From: Brevibacillus antibioticus
GTDB lineage: Bacteria > Bacillota > Bacilli > Brevibacillales > Brevibacillaceae
Direction: 5' to 3'
DNA length: 64,000 nucleotides
Assembly: GCF_005217615.1 (NCBI RefSeq)
Contig: NZ_SZNK01000001.1
Coordinates: forward strand, 5,331,001-5,395,000
Under the pieces are notes generated by a model. It had not been told where the DNA came from. It ran no database searches and saw nothing but the letters and a program-made list of their open reading frames with translations. Position numbers and translations under genes: made by a program. Below are positions 31,338 through 39,210 of this stretch, piece after piece (position 1 is the stretch's first letter; each line of letters begins with the position of its first letter).

Positions 31338-32066
31338 ATGGAAGATCAAAAAAATCAACCAATTCCATTCAAGAAGGCAAGTTCTTGGAAAAAAGTTTTG
31401 GGCAAGAAATGGGCGTTTCCTGCAATCTACATCGGCACCGCAGCAATCATTCTCGCTTTTGTGATGTGGTATCAGGGCAATGTCATGAACACGGTATCCA
31501 AAATGACGAGTGGCCCAGATGGAGTGGCAGTGACAACTCCTGCAGCTCCTAAGACAACAACACCGCAAAACGAAGAAGCGGTACCTGCTACAAGTGGCGT
31601 ACAACCACTCGCTTGGCCAGTAGGAAAAGGCGTACAGTACAATGTGGGCATGAACTACTACGATGAGAAAGCCTCCAAGGATAATCAGCAAAAAGCATTG
31701 GTGAGCTTCGACAACACCTTCTATCCGCACACTGGTATTGACCTCGTATCCACGGATGGAAAGAGCTTTGATGTCATCGCAGCTCTTGCGGGTAAAGTAG
31801 TAAAAGTGGTGAACGATCCACTTGTCGGCAACGAGATTGAGATTGAGCACGCAGACAAAATGATTACGGTATATCAAAGTCTGGAGGGCGTAACAGTCAA
31901 ACCAGGCGATGAAGTCACACAAGGTCAAGTAATCGGGTCTGCTGGACGCAACACCTTTGAAAAAGACGCTGGCGCACATCTTCACTTTGAAGTTCGCATG
32001 GATAACAAGCCTGTCAATCCAGAGCAATATTTGATTCAGGCTGAAACGGAAGTAAAAAATCAATAA
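31338..32066 (+). CDS. spoIIQ: stage II sporulation protein Q, M23-like
   Basis: Forespore membrane protein that pairs with SpoIIIAH to make the channel between forespore and mother cell. One transmembrane helix (AFPAIYIGTAAIILAFVMWY) is followed by a linker rich in Thr/Pro/Ala and a C-terminal LytM domain. The zinc-site motifs HTGID and HLHFE are both present. ATG 31338 has the best spacing to GGTG at 31325-31328; two earlier in-frame starts are too close. It has 242 residues. Confidence 0.93.
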   Translation: MEDQKNQPIPFKKASSWKKVLGKKWAFPAIYIGTAAIILAFVMWYQGNVMNTVSKMTSGPDGVAVTTPAAPKTTTPQNEEAVPATSGVQPLAWPVGKGVQYNVGMNYYDEKASKDNQQKALVSFDNTFYPHTGIDLVSTDGKSFDVIAALAGKVVKVVNDPLVGNEIEIEHADKMITVYQSLEGVTVKPGDEVTQGQVIGSAGRNTFEKDAGAHLHFEVRMDNKPVNPEQYLIQAETEVKNQ

Positions 32067-32078
32067 CCAATGAATGTA

Positions 32079-32120
32079 GAAAAACACCTGCAAAATACAA
32101 CAATTGCGGGTGTTTTTTTG
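32079..32120 (+). terminator. Terminator after spoIIQ
   Basis: AAAAACACCTGCAA pairs with TTGCGGGTGTTTTTTT. Confidence 0.86.
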
Positions 32121-32181
32121 CGTGTAGTACAAACTGTTGAAAAAAGATGCGGCCGTGCTGGCTTGTCAGGCTTGGAAACGT

Positions 32182-32211
32182 AGAATATGTGTCCCTACGC
32201 ACCCATATATT
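32182..32211 (+). promoter_or_regulatory. Possible sigma-E promoter of spoIIID
   Basis: AGAATAT (32182-32188), 15 bp, CATATATT (32204-32211). This resembles the sigma-E pattern of an ATA-rich -35 and CATAnAnT -10. spoIIID is a mother-cell gene dependent on sigma-E in B. subtilis. Confidence 0.5.
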
Positions 32212-32246
32212 GTATCAGACAATGTAGATACAAGGAGGCGAGTAAT

Positions 32247-32531
32247 GTGCACGACTACATCAAAGAGCGGACCATCAAAATCGGCCGATATATTGTAGAG
32301 ACAAGAAATACGGTTCGGATGATCGCTAAAGAGTTCGGTGTTTCGAAAAGTACTGTGCACAAGGACTTGACTGAGCGGCTACCTGAGATAAATCCAGAGT
32401 TGGCGAACCAAGTTAAGGAAATTTTGGAATACCACAAAGCCATCAGACATCTTCGGGGAGGCGAAGCGACCAAAATCAAGTACAAACGGCGTAGTAAAAA
32501 AGTACGAGTAGAACAGGAGGAGAGTGTGTAA
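32247..32531 (+). CDS. spoIIID: sporulation transcriptional regulator SpoIIID
   Basis: A 94-residue helix-turn-helix regulator of mother-cell genes. It is almost identical to the B. subtilis protein through HDYIKERTIKIGRYIVET, IAKEFGVSKSTVHKDLTERL and HLRGGEATKIKYK; the basic C-terminal tail differs. GTG 32247 gives the family N-terminus and follows CAAGGAGG. Confidence 0.97.
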   Translation: MHDYIKERTIKIGRYIVETRNTVRMIAKEFGVSKSTVHKDLTERLPEINPELANQVKEILEYHKAIRHLRGGEATKIKYKRRSKKVRVEQEESV

Positions 32532-32612
32532 GAAAGAATTTCCTTGTCCTCTCACGTAGAAGAGCCTATGATATTAGGTAGAAATGTAACTGGTAATCAG
32601 GGAGGACCTTTC

Positions 32613-33629
32613 ATGTTTGGCAAAGATATCGGAATCGACTTGGGCACGGCCAATGTCTTGGTTTTTGTAAAAGGCAAGGGAATTGTCCTAGACGAACCAT
32701 CTGTCGTGGCAATAGATAGTAAAACCAGAAAAGTTTTGGCCGTGGGAAATGAAGCCTATCGCATGGTAGGCCGCACCCCAGGGAATATCGTAGCGATCCG
32801 ACCTTTGCGAGAAGGGGTTATCGCGGATTTTGAAATCACAGAGGCAATGCTGAAGCACTTCTTAAACAAAATTGGTGGAAAGAGCATGTTTGCCCGTCCG
32901 CGTATTTTGATTTGCTGCCCGACTAACATTACGTCTGTTGAGCAAAAGGCAATTCGCGAAGCAGCTGAGCGCAGCGGTGGAGCAAGAGAAGTATTTATCG
33001 AAGAAGAACCGAAAGTTGCCGCAGTTGGGGCAGGTATGGACATTTTTCAGCCGTCCGGTAATATGGTAGTGGATATCGGTGGGGGAACGACCGATGTAGC
33101 GGTATTGTCGATGGGCGATATTGTCACGTCTTCCTCCATTAAAATAGCGGGCGATACATTCGATGTGGCTATTATGCGGTACATAAAAAATAAATACAAA
33201 TTGCTGATTGGTGAGCGCACGGCTGAAGATATCAAGGTTCAGATTGGAACCGTATCCGGCGGACGCCAGGACGAAATGGATATTCGTGGTCGAGACATGG
33301 TAAGCGGCTTGCCGCAAACGATTACCATTCGCTCCACTGAAGTCCAGGAAGCCCTGGCTGAGTCGGTGAGTGCGATTGTACAAGCCTCAAAATCTGTTTT
33401 AGAACGAACACCTCCGGAGCTTTCTGCCGATATAATTGATAAGGGTGTTTTCCTGACCGGTGGCGGCGCATTATTGCACGGTATTGACGAGATTCTGGCA
33501 GAGGAGCTGAAGGTTCCTGTGCTGGTAGCGGACGAGCCTATGATGTGCGTTGCAAAAGGAACAGGAATGATGCTGGACTATTTGGACAAGATGCCGGCTC
33601 ACTCGAATAAGCGATTATTCAGGGGGTAA
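32613..33629 (+). CDS. mbl: MreB-like rod-shape protein Mbl
   Basis: Actin-like cytoskeletal protein guiding lateral wall synthesis. The phosphate motifs are GIDLGTANVLVF and VVDIGGGTTDVAV, and the adenosine motif is LTGGGALLHGID. It has 338 residues from ATG 32613, preceded by GGGAGGACC; the frame opens at 32544 upstream of this site. Its place after spoIIID and before flhO identifies it as Mbl rather than MreB or MreBH. Confidence 0.95.
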   Translation: MFGKDIGIDLGTANVLVFVKGKGIVLDEPSVVAIDSKTRKVLAVGNEAYRMVGRTPGNIVAIRPLREGVIADFEITEAMLKHFLNKIGGKSMFARPRILICCPTNITSVEQKAIREAAERSGGAREVFIEEEPKVAAVGAGMDIFQPSGNMVVDIGGGTTDVAVLSMGDIVTSSSIKIAGDTFDVAIMRYIKNKYKLLIGERTAEDIKVQIGTVSGGRQDEMDIRGRDMVSGLPQTITIRSTEVQEALAESVSAIVQASKSVLERTPPELSADIIDKGVFLTGGGALLHGIDEILAEELKVPVLVADEPMMCVAKGTGMMLDYLDKMPAHSNKRLFRG

Positions 33630-33636
33630 GATTTAA

Positions 33637-34626
33637 GTGATCAGAGGCTTGTATACGTCTGCATCTGGCATGCTGGCTTTGCAGAACAGGCAAGAATCGC
33701 TGGCGAACAATTTAGCAAATATCAATACACCCGGGTTCAAACAGGACGTGGGTGTCATGCGTGCATTTCCGGAGCAGTTGCTCTCACGCATGAATGATCA
33801 TGAGGGACTGGATGTTCCGGGCATCCCTACTATGCCTGGACAGCCTGCCATTATCGGACGCTTGCACACCGGAGTATACATGTCCGAGGCGCTACCGAAT
33901 TTTGCGCAGGGGGATATTGAAGAGACACGCAATCCGTATGATCTTGCGTTGATGGACAATATTCAGCCAGATCAGAATGGCAATGAGCGGAGATTGTTTT
34001 ACAGTGTGGCGCGGATTGAACAAGCAAATTTGGCACAGCCTGCACAGCAAGAGGATATCCGCTATACGAGAAATGGTAACTGGAGCGTCAATTCGGAAGG
34101 TTACTTGGTGACAGCGGAAGGGTACTATGTGCTGGATAGTTCCAATCAGGCGATTCGTATTAATCATGATCCCGCACTCGGTACCAATGTCGGTCAAAAC
34201 CTGAAGATTAACGAGCGTGGCGAAATGATGCAGGTTACCATTGATCCAATTACAAAAGAAGAACAGTATACGGCGCTTCCTACTCATGCTAGATTGGGAC
34301 TTGCGGTGGTAACCGATCCTCAGAAGCTTGTACGTGAAGGAACGAATGTTTTCCGATTTGAAGGCGACATAGCGGTAGAGGGGATTGATTTGGCAGAAGC
34401 CAACGATCAGGCTGCTCTAGCAGCAGGTACGTACAATACCCCTATGGTCGAAGGACGCTTCGGTACACAGCAGGGCTGGCGTGAACGATCGAATGTAGAC
34501 CCATCTCAAACCATGACGAGTATGATGAGTGTGCTTCGCGCCTATGAAGCGAACCAACGGGTGATTACCACGATTGACGGTACGCTGGAAAAGGCTGCTA
34601 ATGAAATTGGTCGGGTTAATGGATAA
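33637..34626 (+). CDS. flhO: flagellar hook-basal body protein FlhO
   Basis: Rod/hook-type axial protein of the FlgG family. Its N-terminus (IRGLYTSASGMLALQNRQESLANNLANINTPGFKQD) holds the conserved axial motif, and the C-terminus returns to a heptad helix (SVLRAYEANQRVITTIDGTLEKA). It has 329 residues starting at GTG 33637, 7 bp after mbl. The order mbl-flhO-flhP matches B. subtilis. Confidence 0.93.
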   Translation: MIRGLYTSASGMLALQNRQESLANNLANINTPGFKQDVGVMRAFPEQLLSRMNDHEGLDVPGIPTMPGQPAIIGRLHTGVYMSEALPNFAQGDIEETRNPYDLALMDNIQPDQNGNERRLFYSVARIEQANLAQPAQQEDIRYTRNGNWSVNSEGYLVTAEGYYVLDSSNQAIRINHDPALGTNVGQNLKINERGEMMQVTIDPITKEEQYTALPTHARLGLAVVTDPQKLVREGTNVFRFEGDIAVEGIDLAEANDQAALAAGTYNTPMVEGRFGTQQGWRERSNVDPSQTMTSMMSVLRAYEANQRVITTIDGTLEKAANEIGRVNG

Positions 34627-34641
34627 TAGGAGGTAGGAAAG

Positions 34642-35475
34642 ATGCAGTCGCTTAATATTTCTACATCAGCTATGCGCGGTATTCAGCAAGCGTTGGACAA
34701 TACAGCCAACAACCTGTCGAACATTGATACGATTGGGTACAAGCGCAGGGTAGCATCGTTTTCCGAGCTTCTCACAGACTCAATGAATGAGCAGCCGGCA
34801 GCGGATAACAAAAATCGTAATTCACCAGTGGGGATAAGAATCGGTAGCGGAGCGCATCTTGCCATGACCAAGCTGGATCTCGGTCAAGGCAGTCTCAAGC
34901 AGACAGATGTGCCAACAGATGTCGCGATTGAAGGAGATGGCTATTTTTTGGTCACTCGTAAAATCAAAGATGCGAATAACGTCACCGTGGATGAAGAAAG
35001 TCGCTTTACGCGTAATGGCTCCTTTAAGCTCAGTTTTGATCAGGATGAGAATGGATACGTATTGCACACCAGTTCAGGTCATATATTGACAGATGATAGT
35101 GGTACGAATATCGTATTCCCGGAGCCAGTAAAAAACATCTCGATTTCTCCTGATGGTGCTTTTTCTGCGGATGGAATGCCAGCACCTGTAAAAATTGGTG
35201 TATGGAATGTAGAGAACCCTGATCAACTAAAGCAAGTCGGTGAGAATCTGTTTGATGCCGAATTGGCTTTCCGGGCAGGACCGCAAAGTAAATACACCAG
35301 TGCATATGATAATGGTGTAACCTTGCTCCAAGGTGCTCTCGAATCATCCAACGTTAGCATGACAGAGGAAATGTCCCAACTGGTGAACATTCAGCGTGCG
35401 TATCAATTGAACTCACGTGCAGTCGGCATCAGTGATCAAATGATGGGCATTGCTAACCAACTGAGAAGCAGATAA
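34642..35475 (+). CDS. flhP: flagellar hook-basal body protein FlhP
   Basis: Second FlgG-family axial protein. The N-terminal motif QALDNTANNLSNIDTIGYKRR and the C-terminal helix MSQLVNIQRAYQLNSRAVG are conserved. It has 277 residues; GGAGG precedes ATG 34642, 15 bp after flhO. It assembles as distal rod with FlhO. Confidence 0.93.
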   Translation: MQSLNISTSAMRGIQQALDNTANNLSNIDTIGYKRRVASFSELLTDSMNEQPAADNKNRNSPVGIRIGSGAHLAMTKLDLGQGSLKQTDVPTDVAIEGDGYFLVTRKIKDANNVTVDEESRFTRNGSFKLSFDQDENGYVLHTSSGHILTDDSGTNIVFPEPVKNISISPDGAFSADGMPAPVKIGVWNVENPDQLKQVGENLFDAELAFRAGPQSKYTSAYDNGVTLLQGALESSNVSMTEEMSQLVNIQRAYQLNSRAVGISDQMMGIANQLRSR

Positions 35476-35510
35476 CCCCATATCATTTCAGCATGACGGA
35501 GGAGAGGAGC

Positions 35511-35765
35511 ATGGAACAAGGGAAGAACAAACGTTTCCCGCGTCAGACCGAAGAGGTTAAGTCAAAAGGAAAAGAGCGGGAACGGAGCGGCAAAAATTGG
35601 CGGCTGAGAGTTGCCAAAATGGTGCTGGTCCCACTCCTGCTGTTTTTCTCGCTGGTCATTGGTCTGATGATCGGATACGGAGGGGTTGGCAAGAAGCCAA
35701 TGTCTGACGTATTCGATCTGGGAACCTACAAACATATGTGGGATTTAATGTTTGAAGATACGTAG
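35511..35765 (+). CDS. EpuA-like small membrane protein (often annotated DNA-directed RNA polymerase subunit beta)
   Basis: An 84-residue protein: a strongly basic N-terminal tail, one transmembrane helix (MVLVPLLLFFSLVIGLMIGYG) and a short C-terminal segment VFDLGTYKHMWDLMF. The pattern matches the EpuA family, which databases often mislabel as an RNA polymerase beta subunit; no polymerase function is implied. ATG 35511 follows GGAGGAGAGG, so the in-frame start at 35493 is rejected. Confidence 0.75.
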   Translation: MEQGKNKRFPRQTEEVKSKGKERERSGKNWRLRVAKMVLVPLLLFFSLVIGLMIGYGGVGKKPMSDVFDLGTYKHMWDLMFEDT

Positions 35766-35779
35766 AAACGAAGCTGGAC

Positions 35780-35813
35780 AAGCCCGAACCTCTGGTTGGG
35801 GCTTCTATTTTTT
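35780..35813 (+). terminator. Terminator after EpuA-like gene
   Basis: AAGCCCGAACC pairs with GGTTGGGGCTT around TCT, followed by CTATTTTTT. Confidence 0.85.
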
Positions 35814-35901
35814 CGAGGACTTGTTGTTGTGTTTGTCCACAGAGTATAATAGATCGAGTGGTTGAAAAAGGAAGTGACGAATTGAATACGGAGGGATGTC
35901 C

Positions 35902-36417
35902 GTGAATCTTCCTAATTTGCTTACGATCTTTCGCATCGTGCTCATCCCTTTGTACCTGTATGTCTTTTTTTCGGAGTTCCCGTATCATGTTGAAATTGCT
36001 TTAGGCATTTTGATTTTGGCGGGAGTGACCGATATTGCAGACGGGTACATCGCGCGGAAGCATAAGCTTGTGACCACCATCGGAATGATGTTAGATCCTC
36101 TGGCAGATAAATTAATGATGCTGGCGGTCATCGCCTCATTATTTTTGACGGATCGAATCAGTGTATGGGCCGCCCTGTTTTTCTTTGTGCGCGATCTGGC
36201 AATGATAGTAACAGGAGCTGTTTATCATTTCCGTGGCAAAAAAACTGTCCCGGCAAATGCCTACGGCAAGCTGACAACCGTTCTTTTGTATCTTGTCATT
36301 CCGCTCGTTATGTATCGCTATGAGTACAGTGAAGCGATACTTTGGTCGGTTATAGCGTTCTCATTTATTGCGAGCGCGATTTATCTGGCAAAGGCTCGAC
36401 TATTGAACCGCATGTAA
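35902..36417 (+). CDS. CDP-alcohol phosphatidyltransferase (PgsA-like)
   Basis: A 171-residue membrane enzyme with about five transmembrane helices. The full CDP-alcohol phosphotransferase motif DIADGYIARKHK...GMMLDPLADK is present with all three motif aspartates after the first. By similarity it would make phosphatidylglycerol phosphate from CDP-diacylglycerol, though cardiolipin or other head groups cannot be excluded. GTG 35902 has GGAGGG 6 bp upstream; ATG 35896 abuts that site. It is flanked by terminators on both sides. Confidence 0.85.
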   Translation: MNLPNLLTIFRIVLIPLYLYVFFSEFPYHVEIALGILILAGVTDIADGYIARKHKLVTTIGMMLDPLADKLMMLAVIASLFLTDRISVWAALFFFVRDLAMIVTGAVYHFRGKKTVPANAYGKLTTVLLYLVIPLVMYRYEYSEAILWSVIAFSFIASAIYLAKARLLNRM

Positions 36418-36435
36418 GGGTTCCTGCACGTTGAA

Positions 36436-36478
36436 AAAGAGCACTTCCCGCTTGTTTAGAGAGGAAGTGCCCCTTTTA
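36436..36478 (+). terminator. Terminator after phosphatidyltransferase gene
   Basis: GCACTTCC (36441-36448) pairs with GGAAGTGC (36463-36470) and is followed by CCCTTTTA; an A run precedes the stem. Confidence 0.75.
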
Positions 36479-36593
36479 TCTTAACCCCGCTTGTCCGTTC
36501 AACTGGGGCGGGAGTTATGTATATTGTTTCGTTGGTCAAAGGGTATTCATGCATAGACAAGTCTAGATAAGTATGGAAATGGAGCGATACATA

Positions 36594-37052
36594 GTGGAAA
36601 TAAAAGCACCTTTGGACATTATGCAAATTCAGGAAATCATCCCGCACCGTTACCCGTTTTTGTTGGTAGACAGAATTGAAGAGCTGGAGCTGGGAAAAAA
36701 AGCGGTTGGAATTAAAAATGTCACGATCAATGAACCGTTTTTCCAAGGCCATTTTCCTGGTTATCCAGTCATGCCTGGTGTCCTTATTGTGGAAGCATTG
36801 GCGCAGGTTGGAGCCGTAGCGATGCTCAGCATGGAGGAACATCAAGGAAAAATCGGACTGTTTGCAGGTATTGATGAATTCCGTTTCAAAGATCAGGTGA
36901 AGCCGGGAGATACACTGGTACTTGAGGTTGAGCTTACTCGTGTGCGTGGTACCGTCGGCAAAGGGCATGGAAAAGCATTGGTAAATGGGAAAGTAGTAGC
37001 AGAGGGTGGATTGATGTTTGCCCTGACAGCAGGAAATAAGGCACATTCATGA
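36594..37052 (+). CDS. fabZ: 3-hydroxyacyl-ACP dehydratase FabZ
   Basis: Dehydrates beta-hydroxyacyl-ACP in fatty acid elongation. The hot-dog fold signatures are [13 protein letters not shown], the catalytic histidine in [11 protein letters not shown] and the glutamate in [10 protein letters not shown]. It has 152 residues from GTG 36594 (GGAG at 36580-36583); ATG 36573 is in frame but lacks a ribosome-binding site. The stop codon lies inside the terminator hairpin. Confidence 0.93.
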   Translation: MEIKAPLDIMQIQEIIPHRYPFLLVDRIEELELGKKAVGIKNVTINEPFFQGHFPGYPVMPGVLIVEALAQVGAVAMLSMEEHQGKIGLFAGIDEFRFKDQVKPGDTLVLEVELTRVRGTVGKGHGKALVNGKVVAEGGLMFALTAGNKAHS

Positions 37053-37076
37053 TCATCTTGAATGTGCCTTTCTTTT
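37038..37076 (+). terminator. Terminator overlapping the fabZ stop codon
   Basis: AAGGCACATTCA (37038-37049) pairs perfectly with TGAATGTGCCTT (37059-37070), followed by TCTTTTC. The left arm encodes the last residues of FabZ. Confidence 0.88.
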
Positions 37077-37117
37077 CGGGTAGAATGGCTAATGGGCAAC
37101 TCCATGCATTGAATAGG

Positions 37118-37165
37118 TAATTTAAAAAGTCATCTTTTGATCACGAAGTAAGTTATGAATGCTGA
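37118..37165 (-). repeat. Second copy of the nuo-leader repeat, upstream of tagA
   Basis: AAAAAGTCATCTTTTGATCA is followed by CGAAGTA. Read on the minus strand, this matches 16648-16677 at about 26 of 30 positions, and weaker similarity (AGCxTTCA) extends further. The AAAAGTC/GACTTTT half-palindrome is kept. It sits in the 120 bp spacer between the fabZ terminator and tagA. Confidence 0.6.
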
Positions 37166-37197
37166 TGATTTAATAACAAGCACTTGAAGGTGAAGAA

Positions 37198-37935
37198 ATG
37201 ACCAGACAGGTCGCAACCATATTAGATGTGCCATTTACGACTCGCGGTTTTCGTGAGACTGTCGATCATATAACAGAGCGCATACAAAGCGGTCAAAAGA
37301 CCCACGTGGTGACTGCCAACCCCGAAATCGTCATGGTAGCGAGAGAAAATCGCGCTTTCCGTTCTATTGTAGAACAAGCCTATGTCGTTCCAGATGGAAT
37401 TGGAATCGTGTACGCAGCCAAATGGACGAATCAGCCGATATATGAGCGCGTTACCGGTGTGGAGCTTCTGGAGGCGCTCATGGCGAAAGCCGATCAACAT
37501 GAGTGGGGCGTGTATTTACTCGGCGCCAAGCCGGATGTTATTCATTTGGCAAAAGACAAACTAAGTACTCGTTATCCGAACGCCCGAATCGTCGGATGTC
37601 GGGATGGTTATTTTCGACCAGAGGAAGAAACGCAAATTGTACAAGAAATTGCAGAAGCGAAACCGCAGCTCCTGTTCGTCGCACTGGGTGCGCCCAGACA
37701 AGATGAATGGATGGCGAAGTATCGTGATCAGTTAAATGCCTCCCTGATGATGGGGGTAGGCGGAAGCTTTGACGTCATTTCCGGGAAAGTAAAGCGCGCT
37801 CCCGAGATTTGGCAAAAATTGCATTTGGAATGGTTTTATCGACTTGCTTCCGAGCCTTCTCGCTGGAAGCGTCAACTGGCTATTCCTCGGTTTGTTCTAA
37901 CCGTACTGAAAGAAAAATGGAGTAGCCGTTCCTAG
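37198..37935 (+). CDS. tagA: WecG/TagA/CpsF-family glycosyltransferase
   Basis: By family, transfers ManNAc to GlcNAc-PP-undecaprenol, making the linkage disaccharide of wall teichoic acid and related wall polymers. It has 245 residues with VVTANPEIVMVAR, VVPDGIGIVYAAK (catalytic aspartate), YLLGAKPDV, FVALGAPRQDEWM and the C-terminal GVGGSFDVISGKVKRAPEIW...LEWFYRL membrane-association segment. GAAGGTGAAG precedes ATG 37198. It is followed by tagO. In an SLH-type S-layer organism the product is likely a pyruvylated ManNAc-GlcNAc secondary wall polymer. Confidence 0.92.
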   Translation: MTRQVATILDVPFTTRGFRETVDHITERIQSGQKTHVVTANPEIVMVARENRAFRSIVEQAYVVPDGIGIVYAAKWTNQPIYERVTGVELLEALMAKADQHEWGVYLLGAKPDVIHLAKDKLSTRYPNARIVGCRDGYFRPEEETQIVQEIAEAKPQLLFVALGAPRQDEWMAKYRDQLNASLMMGVGGSFDVISGKVKRAPEIWQKLHLEWFYRLASEPSRWKRQLAIPRFVLTVLKEKWSSRS

Positions 37936-37962
37936 ATGCATTCGTAGAGAGGAGAACAGTCG

Positions 37963-39063
37963 ATGTCTACACTAATCCTCGGATTTTTGACTTCGCTGAT
38001 CATAGCGTTTATTGTAACACCGTATGTAAAAAGCCTGGCTGTAAAAGTAGGAGCAGTAGATGCCCCGAATCAGCGCAAGGTACACACGCGAATTATGCCA
38101 CGTATGGGTGGCTTGGCTATTTATATCGGTTATCTGGTGGCGTTCTTCCTATTTGTCCCGTATACAAGCATATCGGAAATGCTAGGGATTTTTATCGGAA
38201 GCACGATCGTTATGGTGGTCGGCATGCTCGATGACAAATACCAGCTCTCGCCAAAATGGAAGCTGCTCGGACAGTTAGTCGCAACAGTGATTGTCGTCAT
38301 TCCATTTGGCTTGAAGATCGGCGTCGTGAATCTGCCCTATAGCGGAAGCATTGATTTTAGCAGTGGCTGGCTTGTCTGGCTCGCGATTCCGATCACGATG
38401 TTTTGGATTGTCGGTGTAACCAACGCAGTGAACCTGATTGACGGTCTCGATGGCTTGTCGGCAGGTGTGTCAGCAATTGCTGCAGGGACAATGGGTGTCA
38501 TGGCCTTGTTGATGGATGATTACAAGGTATCGGCCTACTGTTTCGTGCTCCTTGGAGCGATCCTGGGCTTTCTCTACTTTAACTTTCATCCGGCTCGTCT
38601 GTTCATGGGCGACACCGGTTCGCTTTTCTTGGGCTTCAACCTGGCTGCACTATCCATCATGGGCTTTAAAGAAGCGTTGTTCGTTTCCTTTATCATTCCA
38701 ATCGTCGTGCTGGGTGTACCGCTCTGGGATACGTTCTTCGCCATCGTGCGCAGGATCGTGAACAAAAAGCCGATTTCGAGCCCAGACAAAGGGCATTTGC
38801 ATCACTGTTTGCTGAACATGGGTCTGTCGCACCGCTCGACTGTACTCACGATTTACTCGATCAGCATTTTCTTTGGGACGATGGCGATTCTGCTGACGAA
38901 GACGACGAAGTGGACTACGATTATCGTTATGGTCGCGCTACTGATTGTCATCCATCTCGGAACGGAGATTGTTGGACTTGTAAGTCGCCGTCACCGTCCA
39001 TTGATCAATGCGTATCGACGGATCAAAATTAAACAGACCGAGCAACAGCGTCGGACGAATTAG
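37963..39063 (+). CDS. tagO: undecaprenyl-phosphate GlcNAc-1-phosphate transferase (TagO/WecA family)
   Basis: Polytopic membrane enzyme that starts wall glycopolymer synthesis by loading GlcNAc-1-P on undecaprenyl phosphate. It has 366 residues and about 11 transmembrane helices. Motifs are VDAPNQRKVHTRIMPRMGG, MLDDKY, NAVNLIDGLDGLSAGVS, NFHPARLFMGDTGSLFLGF and the SSPDKGHLHH basic loop. AGAGGAG precedes ATG 37963. It forms a two-gene unit with tagA. Confidence 0.94.
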   Translation: MSTLILGFLTSLIIAFIVTPYVKSLAVKVGAVDAPNQRKVHTRIMPRMGGLAIYIGYLVAFFLFVPYTSISEMLGIFIGSTIVMVVGMLDDKYQLSPKWKLLGQLVATVIVVIPFGLKIGVVNLPYSGSIDFSSGWLVWLAIPITMFWIVGVTNAVNLIDGLDGLSAGVSAIAAGTMGVMALLMDDYKVSAYCFVLLGAILGFLYFNFHPARLFMGDTGSLFLGFNLAALSIMGFKEALFVSFIIPIVVLGVPLWDTFFAIVRRIVNKKPISSPDKGHLHHCLLNMGLSHRSTVLTIYSISIFFGTMAILLTKTTKWTTIIVMVALLIVIHLGTEIVGLVSRRHRPLINAYRRIKIKQTEQQRRTN

Positions 39064-39067
39064 CTGC

Positions 39068-39100
39068 AAGCCCTGCATCAATTGATGCGGGGCTTTTTCT
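39068..39100 (+). terminator. Terminator after tagO
   Basis: AAGCCCTGCATC pairs with GATGCGGGGCTT, followed by TTTC. Confidence 0.86.
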
Positions 39101-39210
39101 TGCTACTTTTCCAGCTATCGACAGATAATACTTAACTTTTCGTGATGGCTTTCCGATAAAAGAAAAGACGGATAAAGTGTTTTACATATTTTTAAGAAGA
39201 GGTGAAATGA

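Noticed and set aside
35511-35765. Small gene as a true RNA polymerase beta subunit
   Set aside because: An 84-residue single-helix membrane protein; the label is a database habit for EpuA-like proteins.
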